Shown in pieces: positions 35,493 to 45,630 of a DNA stretch of 64,000 nucleotides. The translations under genes and the position numbers were made by a program. The stretch covers positions 1 to 64,000 of the forward strand of contig DASZXS010000025.1 in NCBI GenBank assembly GCA_035545735.1, written 5' to 3'. The number at the start of each line of letters is the position of its first letter. The first letter of the stretch is position 1. Below the pieces are notes generated by a model. It had not been told where the DNA came from, made no database searches, and was given only the letters and a program-made list of their open reading frames with translations. Source of the stretch: JAJYKC01 sp035545735. Lineage in GTDB: Bacteria > Acidobacteriota > Terriglobia > Bryobacterales > Bryobacteraceae.

Positions 35493-36065
35493 ATGCCTCC
35501 CCTGATTCTCCATCCGTTTGCCGAAAGCAATGACCCCGCTAAGCTAATCGAAAGCTCCCGTGCCGGTATGGCGCTCGAAGGGTTACTGCCGGAGGAGGGA
35601 AAAAGCCGCGTTCAGCTCGACCGGGCGTTGATCGATGGACGTTTTTGCGAAATCCGCATGCTTTTCTACGTCGGACGCGATCTGGTTCGCTGGATTGATC
35701 AGTGTTTGGATGTGGCGAAGCGGAACCCGGAAAACTATCCGCCGGATGTGAGCCGGCAGACTTTTGTGGAATACCTGACTCGCCACGCGCCGCCATCGGT
35801 CGACGCCAAGCTAAGCCAGTGGGGAGTACAAGGCTATGGACGGATCTTCGCCCGCGCCATCGCGCTGCACAGTATCTTCGCGGAAGCGCCTTCTCCCTCC
35901 AGCCTCACCGAAAACTTCATCCGCCACTACCACCGCTACACGGATCAAATCTTCGCGTACGACCAGAAGAAGCCGTTCACACCCCTCGACGCCGCGAACT
36001 ACACGTTCGAGCTGTACGCCTCCGGCGAGTATTCGCGGATGTTGGAACGGCAGTGGGAATCTTAA
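35493..36065 (+). CDS. Hypothetical soluble protein
   Basis: 190 aa from the ATG at 35493; a start 15 codons upstream is possible. It is predicted to be mainly helical and cytoplasmic (no signal peptide), with segments such as FCEIRMLFYVGRDLVRWIDQ and NFIRHYHRYTDQIFAYDQ. I recognise no family. Codon use and amino-acid composition look like those of a real protein. It lies alone after the PDZ remnant and ends 11 nt from the stop of the convergent DUF4175-like gene. Confidence 0.72.
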   Translation: MPPLILHPFAESNDPAKLIESSRAGMALEGLLPEEGKSRVQLDRALIDGRFCEIRMLFYVGRDLVRWIDQCLDVAKRNPENYPPDVSRQTFVEYLTRHAPPSVDAKLSQWGVQGYGRIFARAIALHSIFAEAPSPSSLTENFIRHYHRYTDQIFAYDQKKPFTPLDAANYTFELYASGEYSRMLERQWES

Positions 36066-36076
36066 CCCTTCCCGCG

Positions 36077-39000
36077 CTAATCCTTCTTGCTGAGACGCCG
36101 GAAATACTCCGCCACCGCATCCGCATAGCCGTCCGGAGCTTTCTCCGGCGCGGCGGTTCGCACGTTGGCCGCAAGCTGCTCATCCAGACGCCGGCGTAAT
36201 TCGATTTCCATCCGGTCAAGCGCCGGGAGGATTTCCCGGTTCAAGCGCTCGCGAAACTCCCGGGCGTCGCCCTCGTTCAGGCGCCGGATCGAGCCCGCCA
36301 ATGCTTCCAGATCCTGACCCACGCCGATGTCCCCGGCCTGGCGAATGCGTCCAATTCCCTCTCTCACCTCGGCCTGCACTCCTTGCGTTCCCCCGCTGGA
36401 ACCAGGCTGGGCCTGTTCCAGGCTCCGGCGCATTCGCGGCACCTCACCCAGAGCCGCCTCCATTCCCTTCGAACCTTTCTCCTTGCTCGCGCCGCCGGTT
36501 TCCTGGCGCAAAGCCGCCCTGGCCTGCCCGATCTGGTCTCGCAGCTTCTCGAGGCCCATGGAAGTGGTCCCTTCGCGCATCCAGGTATACATCCCCTGCC
36601 CCTTGCGCATCCATTCCGCGCTCTTCCGCATCCGCATCTCGAGATCGCTTTCATCCAGATCCCCAATGGCCTGTTTCAACTTCGAGGAAGCCTCCCGCTG
36701 CTGGCCAGACAGGTTTTTGGAAAGATCGGACATCTCCTGTTGCAGCGACTTCAACTCCGAGGCGAGGCGCTCCTCCCGGTCGGCCAGCCTGCGCGCTTGC
36801 GGCGTGGCGCGTGAGGGAGCGGGCCCAAAGCGCGAATCATTCTGCTGCTGCTTCTCCTCATCGCCACCCGCGAACTGCTGCCGCATGGCATCCGCCAGGT
36901 CGCGATGCGAACGCGCCAGATCCGCCGCCTTCCTCTCCAAATCCCCGAACTGCCGGGCGGCTTGCTCCCGCCGCGCGCCTTCCATCGCTTCCTGTGCGTT
37001 CTGAAGCTGTTCCGAGGCTCTGCGCGCCGCGTCCGGATCGCCGTTATTTCCGGCACGCATCTGCTCTTCCGCCTGCTCAATCTGGCGCAGCGCACTCTCA
37101 AACTGGCTGGAGGATTGGCCGGAGAGCCGGCCCGCTGGAGACCCCGCGCCGGAACTTCCGTTCCGCTGCTGCCCGGCCTGCTGCTGCCCCTGCCCCTGCT
37201 GGCCCTGCTGCCGCGAACCCTGCTGAGAGCCCGGCTGCGAACTGGATTGCGAATCGGATTGAGAACCCGACTGCGAACTCTGCTGTGAGCCGGATGGAGA
37301 CTGCGAACGCTGCGAGCGCTGCGATTGCTCACGGTTGGCGTCCTCCAGTTGCCGCCTCAGTTCCTCCGCTTCGCGCCGCAGCATCTCCTGTTCCCAACGC
37401 TGCCGGAACTGCTGTTCGGCATTCTTCCGCTGCGCGGCAAGCTCCTGCTGCCGGCGCGCCAGATCCTTCAGCTTGCGCAGCGCCTCGTCCAGCTTTTTCG
37501 ATTCTTCGCTCTTGGTTCCCGCCTGCTCGGTCTCGTATTGATTCTTTTCCGTATCGAGTTCGAGATCGAGCAGCCGTTCGAGATCGCGGGCCGAGCCCGA
37601 CCCGCCCCCGGAACCCCCGCCCTGCGCTCCAAACGCCACGCGGATATCCCGGAAAGCCGCCTCCGCCCGGAGCAGCGCCTGCAAGGCTTTCTGCTCATGC
37701 GGCATCGCGTCGTTCCAGCGCCCCGGACGGAGGTGCGCCGTCGCCGTCTTCATGCTAGCGGAGGCTTTGTCCATGTATTCGGTGAAGATCTTGAATTCGG
37801 GCGAGGAATCGTCGATATTGCGGGCGCGAATCCGTTCCGCGAGACTATGCGACTGGTCGCTGAGCTTCGCCTGCATATCGCTCAGGAATCGCGCCTCGGC
37901 GGCGGCGGTTTCCGGCTTCGGATTCTTAATCTCGTTCCAGGTTGCGCCGATGATCTCTTTTTGCCGCTCCGAGAATTGCGGATCTTCCTCGCCCGCCCCG
38001 CCTCCGCCGCTCGCCTGCGCCTGGCTGAAGCGCAGATCGAAAGGCTGGGCGGACACGAAGAAAATATCCGACTTCACGACGGTCCTGGCATCGCGCGCGG
38101 TGGCGTAATAGCTGACCACGTCGCCCGGGCTGAGGCTGAAATCTTCGAGGGCGAGAGTCGTTTTGCCTTCCGCCTTCTTCACACCCGCGCGCGGCAGCAG
38201 ATTGACCACCTTTTCCGGCGCGCCGTTCACCGAGTAGTGCAGGTTTACGCCCGCCAAGCCGTAATCGTCCTCGGCCTCCACCTTCACCCGGACTTCCTCG
38301 ATGGGATTCACGCCGGTATCGCGCCCGGGAAAAACCACTTTCACCGACGGCGGAGCATCGCGCCGGGCTTCGATGAAGTAGTCGTCGCTCAGCCGCACGT
38401 TTTCGCCCGCATCGACGGCCCCCACAAAGTAAGAGCCGTCTTTCAAAATCGGGACGCGCGCGGTGAACGAATTCCCGCCCGCCGCCTCCAGCGGAATTCT
38501 CGCGCCGCTATCGAGGACAATCGCTCCCTGGGACAGCGGACGGTCCGTTTCGATCGACAATTCCGCCTGCGTCCCCTCCACGGCGCGCAAATCGCCGCCC
38601 GGATCTTCCGTCGTGTCCGCCATGCCGAGCGCCGGCGGATAGTGATAACGCACGCGCAGCGACTTCATCGCCGGAAGGTCGCGCACGGTGAGGGTATAGG
38701 TCTTCGAACGGACGCCGCCCGCCTCGACGTAATAGTCGAGCGTATCGTCAACACCGGCGAGCAGAAATTGGTAGCGGTCTCCGCCCGGCTCCGCCTGCAT
38801 CGGAATCGCATCCCATTTCGGATTGTTGCGATAGCGCGCCTGCATGCGCACCGACGGAGCCGAAAAACCGATCAGGCGCGCGGTTACCTGAAGACCCGCC
38901 TTCCGGCGCAGGGTAAGGTTTCCCGGATGAACCAGGATGGTCCGCGCCGGATAGAGATCCGTGCGCGGCGTGTTTCCCCAGAGCAAGGCGCTGCCATATC

Positions 39001-39496
39001 CCAGAAAACCCGGACCAGCGAACACCAGCCACAACAAAACCGTAAGCGCGGCGCCCGCCGACGTGGAGAGAGCGATGATCCAGCCGGCCGGCACCACTTT
39101 TTCCGGCTGATTCTCGCGCACCCCGGGTAAAGCGTCTTCCGCCAGCAGTTCCGCCAGAGGGCCGGGCGCGTCCCGCCGCTCGGCCAGAGTGAGCAGACGC
39201 TCTTGGAATCCGGAATATTGCTTTTCGGCGCGCCGCGCGGCCCAGCGCCGGTTCAAACGCAGCAGGGGGATCGCCAGCCCGAATGCAATGGCCAGGGCGA
39301 CGCCGAGGAAAAGCAGGACGCGTCCGCTTGCCAGGGCGTTCTCGATGAAGCCCAGCCAGCGGAGGAGGATGGCGAGCAAAACCGTGGCAAGCAGGGCGGA
39401 GCCCGCGGCCACAGCCAGGCCGCGCGACCACAGAAGCCAGCGGAGCCGGGCTTCGAGCCGGGCCATGTAAGCGTTAATCTGATCGAGGGCGCTCAC
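36077..39496 (-). CDS. Giant DUF4175-like membrane protein, last gene of the MoxR cassette
   Basis: 1139 aa from the GTG at 39494-39496, which overlaps the preceding stop (GTGA) and has AGAGAGGGG just upstream. Three N-terminal membrane helices (about 20-40, 52-72, 140-165) are followed by periplasmic Ig-like domains (about 190-470), with repeated YHYPPALG and PPSVKVVFPG-type boundaries. The C-terminal half is long coiled coil, very rich in Gln, Ser, Arg and Glu. About residues 718-795 form a low-complexity segment made almost wholly of S, Q, G and R. This architecture matches DUF4175/TIGR02302-like proteins found beside MoxR and VWA genes. Likely a membrane-anchored scaffold facing the periplasm. 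Confidence 0.85.
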   Translation of the reverse strand: MSALDQINAYMARLEARLRWLLWSRGLAVAAGSALLATVLLAILLRWLGFIENALASGRVLLFLGVALAIAFGLAIPLLRLNRRWAARRAEKQYSGFQERLLTLAERRDAPGPLAELLAEDALPGVRENQPEKVVPAGWIIALSTSAGAALTVLLWLVFAGPGFLGYGSALLWGNTPRTDLYPARTILVHPGNLTLRRKAGLQVTARLIGFSAPSVRMQARYRNNPKWDAIPMQAEPGGDRYQFLLAGVDDTLDYYVEAGGVRSKTYTLTVRDLPAMKSLRVRYHYPPALGMADTTEDPGGDLRAVEGTQAELSIETDRPLSQGAIVLDSGARIPLEAAGGNSFTARVPILKDGSYFVGAVDAGENVRLSDDYFIEARRDAPPSVKVVFPGRDTGVNPIEEVRVKVEAEDDYGLAGVNLHYSVNGAPEKVVNLLPRAGVKKAEGKTTLALEDFSLSPGDVVSYYATARDARTVVKSDIFFVSAQPFDLRFSQAQASGGGGAGEEDPQFSERQKEIIGATWNEIKNPKPETAAAEARFLSDMQAKLSDQSHSLAERIRARNIDDSSPEFKIFTEYMDKASASMKTATAHLRPGRWNDAMPHEQKALQALLRAEAAFRDIRVAFGAQGGGSGGGSGSARDLERLLDLELDTEKNQYETEQAGTKSEESKKLDEALRKLKDLARRQQELAAQRKNAEQQFRQRWEQEMLRREAEELRRQLEDANREQSQRSQRSQSPSGSQQSSQSGSQSDSQSSSQPGSQQGSRQQGQQGQGQQQAGQQRNGSSGAGSPAGRLSGQSSSQFESALRQIEQAEEQMRAGNNGDPDAARRASEQLQNAQEAMEGARREQAARQFGDLERKAADLARSHRDLADAMRQQFAGGDEEKQQQNDSRFGPAPSRATPQARRLADREERLASELKSLQQEMSDLSKNLSGQQREASSKLKQAIGDLDESDLEMRMRKSAEWMRKGQGMYTWMREGTTSMGLEKLRDQIGQARAALRQETGGASKEKGSKGMEAALGEVPRMRRSLEQAQPGSSGGTQGVQAEVREGIGRIRQAGDIGVGQDLEALAGSIRRLNEGDAREFRERLNREILPALDRMEIELRRRLDEQLAANVRTAAPEKAPDGYADAVAEYFRRLSKKD

Positions 39497-41484
39497 GATA
39501 TTCCCCTCTCTGGCCACAAGTATCGGACACTTACCAGCGATTCCGCCAGCGCAATGAGCAGAGCCAGGAACAACAGATAGCGTCCGAAGCTCCAGGGCTG
39601 CGCATCCCGATTCCTATTGGACGCATCGCCCGCCGGACGGGTAGCGCCGCTTTTTGCCCACAAATCCAGCGTTTCCGGCGGCACGGGAGCGAGATCGGAT
39701 TCCTGCCGCGGCGCATGCACCGCCACCAGGCGCGCGGCCCCGTTCGCGCCGCGAATCTCATAAAACCCATCTTGCGTGAGCTCAAACGACTTCGCCGTCG
39801 CGGCCTCGCGCAAGGTGAGGGCGCGTTTACCGCCCGGCGCGGTAACGTCCACCGCGGCTCCCTCCTCGCCCGGAGCATGCAACTCGATAATCGTGCCGGT
39901 GGAGACGCTTTGCGGACCCGCCTCCGAGCCTCCCAGCCATCGTGCCGTCTGCTCCACAAAGGGAACGAAAGAAGCGTGCAGCGGAAAATCGTTGCTGACA
40001 TTGTCCAGCCCGGAAGCGAACGTCAGAACTTTGCCGGCGCCGAGCGGCTGCTCCAGCAGCAGCGGCGTTCCGTCTTCGAGCCGTGCGATCACCGTGCCGC
40101 GCGCCTCGTCGATGCGCGCGGCGGAAAAGAACTTCACCTGCTCCAGCGCTACCCCGCGCAGCGCGCCCTGCCCGCCGCCGGCCGCTACCGCCGTTTCAAA
40201 TCCCCGCGGGCGCATTTCCCCATCGATGACCTGGCCGGTCACCGGCGCTTTTCCGGCGCGCGCCCCGTTTGAGCCGAGGGCAATCAACAAGCCTCCGCCA
40301 CCGCTCACGTAATCGCGAAGCGCGCTCTCGACCGTGCGCGAAAGAGCCCCGGTGTCGGACAGCACGACAAAAGCGTACGAGGCGAACCGGGCGCCCGAGG
40401 CTTGATCGACCGGCAGGGGCTCCGCCGCGAATCCGGACGTGCCGGAGGCGGCGAGCGCGGCTGCATAGTAAAACGCGGCGCGGCTTCGCCCACCCGGGTG
40501 CAGGAACAGCACGCGTCTGGGCTCGGCGCGCTCCACCGCAAACGGAAAACGGTCGTCTTGCGGAAGCAAATCGGCGGAATTGAGCCGCACTTCGCCGCGG
40601 TGCATTCCGTAGGGCGATTCCAGCGATGAAAATTCCACCGTCGCTCTGCCTCCCGCGGGAATATCCACGCTCTTCGTTTCAAGAATGCGGCCGTCCAGCA
40701 CCAGCGAAACCGTCCGGCGCGATTCCGGCGTATGATACCCGGCGACGGTGGCGGATACGCGCCGCTTTTTCGAATCAAACAGTCTGGAGGGAGCGGCCAC
40801 CGCCTCGACGGCCCAGTTCTCTTCCGCCTTCGCCGGGGCCCCTTCCAGAATCAGCCTCGTTCCCGGAGGCAACTGAAGATCCGCAAATACCGCGGGCATG
40901 GCGGTCTGCTGCAGATCGCTAAATAAATGCACTTCGAGCGGGCGGTGCAGCGACTCGGCTGCGCCGCGCAGCGCTCGCACCAGCGCCGCGTAGGACGTGC
41001 CCCGGTCGCCCGCCTCAAGCCCGGCAATAGCCGACCGGATCTCCGCGCGGCCCGCCGCGGCGCCGGTGAGAAATACGGCTTCGGAATCGAGCGCCAGCAC
41101 ACGCACCGCGCCGTTCTCCGGCCATCGCAGCAGCCTTTGCAAGGCCAGGTCCTTCGCCCGGCGCATATGATCTCCGTAGCGCATACTGAAGGAGCGGTCC
41201 AGCGCAAGCACCAACACATGCTGATCCGAAAGCCCCGCGGGAGGCGTGCTTACAAACGGATCCGCGAACGCAAGCGCCAGCAGCAAAAGCAGCCCCAGGC
41301 GTAAGGCCAGAAGAAGGAGATAACGCAAACGCCGGTGCCGTACGGAGCTTTGCGTGCGCGGTTCGAAAAACATCAGCGAACTGAACGGCTGCGGCTCGCT
41401 GCGGTAGCGGCGGAGAAGATGCAGCCAGAGCGGCAAAGCGGTCACGGCTGCGCCCGCCAGAAACCATGGCGCGAGGAAACCCAT
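39493..41484 (-). CDS. BatA/VWA-domain membrane protein
   Basis: 663 aa. The N-terminal BatA helical hairpin (LWLHLLRRYRSEPQPFSSLMFF, then RLRYLLLLALRLGLLLLLA) leads into a von Willebrand A domain. Its metal site D-x-S-x-S lies in LALDRSFSM (Asp96, Ser98, Ser100). The middle and C-terminal parts include a glutamine-amidotransferase-like region (about 315-430, FVVLSDTGALSRTVES) and a last membrane helix (YLLFLALLIALAESLVSVRYLW). Such proteins act with MoxR ATPases and DUF58 proteins in envelope complex assembly. Stop overlaps the DUF4175-like GTG. Confidence 0.9.
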   Translation of the reverse strand: MGFLAPWFLAGAAVTALPLWLHLLRRYRSEPQPFSSLMFFEPRTQSSVRHRRLRYLLLLALRLGLLLLLALAFADPFVSTPPAGLSDQHVLVLALDRSFSMRYGDHMRRAKDLALQRLLRWPENGAVRVLALDSEAVFLTGAAAGRAEIRSAIAGLEAGDRGTSYAALVRALRGAAESLHRPLEVHLFSDLQQTAMPAVFADLQLPPGTRLILEGAPAKAEENWAVEAVAAPSRLFDSKKRRVSATVAGYHTPESRRTVSLVLDGRILETKSVDIPAGGRATVEFSSLESPYGMHRGEVRLNSADLLPQDDRFPFAVERAEPRRVLFLHPGGRSRAAFYYAAALAASGTSGFAAEPLPVDQASGARFASYAFVVLSDTGALSRTVESALRDYVSGGGGLLIALGSNGARAGKAPVTGQVIDGEMRPRGFETAVAAGGGQGALRGVALEQVKFFSAARIDEARGTVIARLEDGTPLLLEQPLGAGKVLTFASGLDNVSNDFPLHASFVPFVEQTARWLGGSEAGPQSVSTGTIIELHAPGEEGAAVDVTAPGGKRALTLREAATAKSFELTQDGFYEIRGANGAARLVAVHAPRQESDLAPVPPETLDLWAKSGATRPAGDASNRNRDAQPWSFGRYLLFLALLIALAESLVSVRYLWPERGIS

Positions 41485-41485
41485 C

Positions 41486-42394
41486 TTACAGCCTCCTCCG
41501 CCGGATGTTGAAATATTCGCGCAAGGCCGTGTCCAGAGGCCGGTCCGTGCGCAGGAGGAAATATTCCGCGCCAGCCGCCCGCGCCTTCCGCCGCAGCGCT
41601 TCGCAATGGTCGTCCATGCGCGCGCGATACTCGTGGCGCGCGTAGTCGGAGGAAACCTCCAGTGTCGCGCCCGTTTCCATATCGCGCAGCAACTGCGAAC
41701 TGCTCAGCTCCAACTCCACCTCCCGCGCGTCCAGTACGTGAAACAACACCAGGTCGTTGCCGCGAAACCGCAGCGGCTCGACGGAGCGGATTACTCTTTC
41801 CGGCTCTTCGTAAAAATCCGAAATGACAATGGCGATTCCGCGCCGCGATAGCGTCTGCTGAAACTGCAGAAACGGTGCGTGAAACGCAGTGGTGTGTCCG
41901 GGGCTAGCCGACTCGATCGCGTGCATCATCCGGGCAAGCTGCCCCTGACGCGTCGACGGATGGACATACTGCTCCACTTTTTCATGAAACACGATCAGCC
42001 CGGTCGCATCGCGCTGCCGGTTGCCCAGGTAGGCGAGCGACGCCGCCAGAAACCGCGCATAATCGAGCTTCGTCACCGCGCCGGACGAATAACCCATGCT
42101 GGCGCTCGAATCCAGCAGAATCGTGACATGCGTGTTGGTTTCTCCGCGAAAGCGCTTCAGATACACGCGCCCGGAGCGGGCAAAGACGTTCCAATCGACG
42201 TGCCGCAGATCGTCGCCGGGCGTGTAGGAGCGATATTCCGCAAACTCCTGGCTAAAGCCGAAGTCCGGGCTGCGGTGAAGTCCCGCGATGAAACCATCCA
42301 CCACGGTTCGCGCCACCAGATCGAGACTCGCGATGCCCGCAAGCACCGCGGGATCGAGAAAACGCTGTCCTGTGGAGGGGTTTGCGGTGGCCAT
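41486..42394 (-). CDS. DUF58 protein
   Basis: 302 aa. The DUF58 signature GDDLRHVDWNVFARSGRVYLKRF is at about 60-82. A VWA-like metal site follows (LLDSSASMGY, Asp95, Ser97, Ser99). DUF58 proteins are the usual direct partners of MoxR AAA ATPases. It has no membrane segment. It starts 6 nt after the MoxR stop and ends 1 nt before the BatA/VWA start. Confidence 0.94.
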   Translation of the reverse strand: MATANPSTGQRFLDPAVLAGIASLDLVARTVVDGFIAGLHRSPDFGFSQEFAEYRSYTPGDDLRHVDWNVFARSGRVYLKRFRGETNTHVTILLDSSASMGYSSGAVTKLDYARFLAASLAYLGNRQRDATGLIVFHEKVEQYVHPSTRQGQLARMMHAIESASPGHTTAFHAPFLQFQQTLSRRGIAIVISDFYEEPERVIRSVEPLRFRGNDLVLFHVLDAREVELELSSSQLLRDMETGATLEVSSDYARHEYRARMDDHCEALRRKARAAGAEYFLLRTDRPLDTALREYFNIRRRRL

Positions 42395-42400
42395 GGCGAT

Positions 42401-43420
42401 CTACTTCGGCTGCGGTTTCGCCTCCAGCAGCATGCGCAGGATGGCGTCGGAATTCTGGCGGTCGGATTCGGCCTGAAAATTCACCAGCACGCGATGCCGC
42501 AGGATCGGCGCGACCAAAGCCCGTACGTCTTCGTAAGTAACGTGATACCTCCCATGCATGAGCGCACGGGCCTTCCCGGCCAGCACCAGAAACTGCGCCG
42601 CGCGCACGCTCGCTCCGAAATTCACATATTTCTTCACAAAATCGGGCGCCGTTTCTTCCGATGGACGCGTCGCGCGCACCAGTTCGACGGCATGCCGCGC
42701 CACGCTCTCGCCGATCTCCACCATGCGGACCAGCTTTTGAAATTCGAGGATTTCATGGACCGACGTTACGGTTGCCGCCGTTGGCAGCGTCGTGGTGGTG
42801 GTGAGGTCGATCACCTTTAATTCGTCGTCCGCCGAGAGGTAATCGAGCACGGTGTTGAACAAAAACCGGTCGAGCTGCGCTTCGGGCAGCGGGTACGTTC
42901 CTTCCAGCTCGATCGGGTTCTGCGTGGCCAGCACAAAGAAGGGCGATTCGATCACATATTGCCGCCCGCGAACCGTGCACGAAGACTCCTGCATTGCCTC
43001 CAGCAGGGCCGACTGGGTCTTCGGCGGCGTGCGGTTAATTTCGTCCGCCAGAAGCACGTTCGTGAAAATCGGTCCCGCAACAAAGCTCCAGGTCCGCCGA
43101 CCCGTCGCGGGATCTTCCTCGATGATGTCGGTCCCGGTAATGTCGGAAGGCATCAGATCCGGCGTGAACTGGATGCGCTTGAACTGCAGCCCGAGCGTCT
43201 GCGACACCGTGCGCACCAACAGCGTCTTCGCCGTGCCCGGCAGGCCGGTAATCAGGCAGTGCCCGCCGACAAACAGGGCGATGAGCACATGCTCCAGCAC
43301 TTCATCCTGTCCGACGATCACCCGCCGGACTTCGCGGACAATGCCGGTATGGACTTCTTGAAAACGCGCGACGCTGTTCTTCAGGCCGGCGGAATCGGGA
43401 ATGGGGGATGGTGTGGTCAT
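42401..43420 (-). CDS. MoxR-family AAA+ ATPase
   Basis: 339 aa. Walker A GLPGTAKT (59-66), Walker B LLADEINRTPPKTQSALLEAM, sensor 1 FFVLATQNPIELEGTYPLPEAQLDRF, and an arginine-finger region are all intact. MoxR ATPases act as chaperone-like remodellers for metal insertion or complex maturation, with VWA proteins as partners. It lies centrally in the eight-gene cassette, 5 nt after the metallopeptidase gene. Its own target is unknown. Confidence 0.95.
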   Translation of the reverse strand: MTTPSPIPDSAGLKNSVARFQEVHTGIVREVRRVIVGQDEVLEHVLIALFVGGHCLITGLPGTAKTLLVRTVSQTLGLQFKRIQFTPDLMPSDITGTDIIEEDPATGRRTWSFVAGPIFTNVLLADEINRTPPKTQSALLEAMQESSCTVRGRQYVIESPFFVLATQNPIELEGTYPLPEAQLDRFLFNTVLDYLSADDELKVIDLTTTTTLPTAATVTSVHEILEFQKLVRMVEIGESVARHAVELVRATRPSEETAPDFVKKYVNFGASVRAAQFLVLAGKARALMHGRYHVTYEDVRALVAPILRHRVLVNFQAESDRQNSDAILRMLLEAKPQPK

Positions 43421-43425
43421 TCGGG

Positions 43426-45630
43426 TTACTTTTCGTCACTCAGTTCCAACAAAAGCTTTTGTGCCGGTTTGAAGTCCGGCGCGGCTTCCAAAGCCAGCAG
43501 CACTTCTTCACGGGCGTTGACGCCTCGCCCGGCCAGTTTGTACGCGCGCGCCATGTCGTAGTGCGAGGCGGCCTGGTCGAGCGGCTTCAAGGCGAGCAGC
43601 GCGTGAAATTCGCGAATGGCGCCCTCGGGCTTCTTTTCATTCAGATAGAGCGTGCCCAGCCGCTGATGGAGCTGCTGGTCTTCCGGGTAAATATAGTTCA
43701 GGCTTTCCAGCACGGCGATGGCTTTGACGGGATTCCCTTCTTCGGCTTCGAGTTCGGCCAGCTTTTTCAGCGTTTCCCGGTTCCGCCCGCCCGTCGTCCA
43801 ATAGACGTTCAGCTCCTTCACCGCGGAGGCTTTGTCGCCTTTTTTGACATACACCGCCGCGAGCTGCTCATAGACGCTGTCCGCTTCGACGTAGTCCGGA
43901 TAGAAGCCTTCGATCGCTTTGCCCGCCTGGATGGCGTCGTCATATTTTTTTTCGGCCGCCAGTTGCGCCATGCGGGCGGCGCCTTTGCGCCACTCTTCGA
44001 AATGAGCGCTCACCGGCAGCACCCGCGGCTCCAGCCACGCGAGAAATTGCCGGTCGAATTCTTCCGGCTTCAATCCCAGGATCTCCTCGATGACTTCGCC
44101 GGTCGTTTTTCTCGACGCGAAAGCGTAAAGCATGTCCACCAGCTTCGAATAGTTCCACTTTTCGGCGATGAATGCGCACATACGCCCCGCTTCGAAATAC
44201 GACACCACCACCTGCGACGGATACGTCGGCCGGATGAATCCACGATCCATTTCGAGCACGGGAAGCAGCTTGCGTTCCTTCACGGCGCGAACCTCTTCGG
44301 GCTGGAGGCGGTCGCCCCATCCGGGCGCCGCGATCGATTCCTCATACACCGCGAGCCCTTCGGTAAACCACCGGGGGGCCAGATGCTTCGTAATGGTGAG
44401 CACATAGACATGGCTCATCTCATGCCACAAGGTGCTGCCCCAGTGAAACTGTCCGGGCGGCCGTCCCGAGGGGCTATCCATTGCGACCACGGTTCCGAAG
44501 GTAACTCCAAGCGCGCCGAGCCCCGGCATCCCGGATGTTCGCACGGCGAAGTCCTCGTGATCGGGATAAACCTCCAAACGCACCATGCCCGGCAGACGAA
44601 AACGGTACTTCGCCTCGTACGTCTTCATCGCGCGGTTCACAAGCTCGCCGAAATAGGGCTTCAGCAGGTCCGCCTCTTTCCGGTTGAGCACCAGAACGGC
44701 GTTCCCCTCGGTGACCGTTTCAAAATTCCTGAAGCTGTCGAGCAGCCGCAGGGAATTGACCGTCTCCAGGTTTCGGAAGCCGTTCTCATAACACATCACG
44801 AGCTGCGCCCGCGCTTCGTCGTTGCGGCCCAGGCGCATTAAATTGATACCCAGCTCGGAGCGCGCCTCCCACAGCCGCGGATTGAGTTCCGTGGCTTTGC
44901 GGTAGAGTCGAATACCCTCGGCATAGCGCCGGTTCAGCACAAAAAAATGCGCCGCCAGGGCATACCCGCGCCCGTAAACCGGATTGATCAGCGCCGCCCG
45001 GTCCATCCACGGCGACCGAATCTCGCCATCGAGCAGGCTTCCATGCAACCATTCGATGGTGGCGTGGATCGCCAGCGCGTCCAGCGCATCCGGAGCGATC
45101 TTCAGCGCCTCGTCAGCGGCCTCGGACGCCTTCCCGGGTTCGTTGTTTTCGAGCAGCAGGTAAGCGTAGAGTTCGCGGGCCTCCACCAGCTTCGGATCGA
45201 ACTCGATCGCCTGCCGCGCCAGGTCGACGGCCGACGCGTTGAAACGCTCCGATGCAATCAGCGCCAGCCCAAGCGCGGCGCCGGCGTTCTTCGGATCGAT
45301 CTTCAGCGCCTCTTCAAAGAGGTCTCCGGCATCCCCCGTGTTAAAGCGTTCCAGCAGCAAACGCCCCCAGCGGACGCGATAGGCAGCCGATTCCGGATGT
45401 TCGCGCACCAGGACGCGGAATTCGGCATTGGCGGCGTCGTAACGTTCCAACCCCCAAAGCCCCTCGGCCCGGAGCGCGCGGTCCGGGCTGCCGGCAAGAC
45501 CCTGGAAGCAGCGATGCGCGTCGTTCAGCCGTCCATGACGCTCCAGCGCGCGGCAATCGTTCTGTGCATGGGCGGCGGCGGCCGCCAGCACTCCGGCCAG
45601 CAGGCACACCGGCCATCGCCGCGCCGTCAT
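43426..45630 (-). CDS. Secreted TPR protein with HExxH metallopeptidase (peptidase MA-like) domain
   Basis: 734 aa with a signal peptide (VCLLAGVLAAAAAHAQ). TPR repeats flank both sides (about 20-290 and 560-720). Between them is a zinc metallopeptidase domain with HEMSHVYVL (His about residue 404, Glu 405, His 408) and the downstream glutamate region FTEGLAVYEE. This fits peptidase MA/gluzincin-type enzymes. The substrate is unknown; the two TPR arms may present it. The stop is 5 nt from moxR, and the start overlaps the caspase-like gene (ATGA). Confidence 0.88.
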   Translation of the reverse strand: MTARRWPVCLLAGVLAAAAAHAQNDCRALERHGRLNDAHRCFQGLAGSPDRALRAEGLWGLERYDAANAEFRVLVREHPESAAYRVRWGRLLLERFNTGDAGDLFEEALKIDPKNAGAALGLALIASERFNASAVDLARQAIEFDPKLVEARELYAYLLLENNEPGKASEAADEALKIAPDALDALAIHATIEWLHGSLLDGEIRSPWMDRAALINPVYGRGYALAAHFFVLNRRYAEGIRLYRKATELNPRLWEARSELGINLMRLGRNDEARAQLVMCYENGFRNLETVNSLRLLDSFRNFETVTEGNAVLVLNRKEADLLKPYFGELVNRAMKTYEAKYRFRLPGMVRLEVYPDHEDFAVRTSGMPGLGALGVTFGTVVAMDSPSGRPPGQFHWGSTLWHEMSHVYVLTITKHLAPRWFTEGLAVYEESIAAPGWGDRLQPEEVRAVKERKLLPVLEMDRGFIRPTYPSQVVVSYFEAGRMCAFIAEKWNYSKLVDMLYAFASRKTTGEVIEEILGLKPEEFDRQFLAWLEPRVLPVSAHFEEWRKGAARMAQLAAEKKYDDAIQAGKAIEGFYPDYVEADSVYEQLAAVYVKKGDKASAVKELNVYWTTGGRNRETLKKLAELEAEEGNPVKAIAVLESLNYIYPEDQQLHQRLGTLYLNEKKPEGAIREFHALLALKPLDQAASHYDMARAYKLAGRGVNAREEVLLALEAAPDFKPAQKLLLELSDEK

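Noticed and set aside
36900..37340. DNA tandem repeat
   Set aside because: The repetitive look comes from Ser/Gln/Arg-rich protein coding with varied codons; no exact repeat unit was seen.
37325..39130. A 601-codon plus-strand open frame
   Set aside because: Antisense to the DUF4175-like gene; its His/Arg-rich, domain-less product is typical of a shadow frame.
43408..44841. A 477-codon plus-strand open frame
   Set aside because: Antisense to the TPR-metallopeptidase gene, whose HExxH and TPR motifs establish the real strand.
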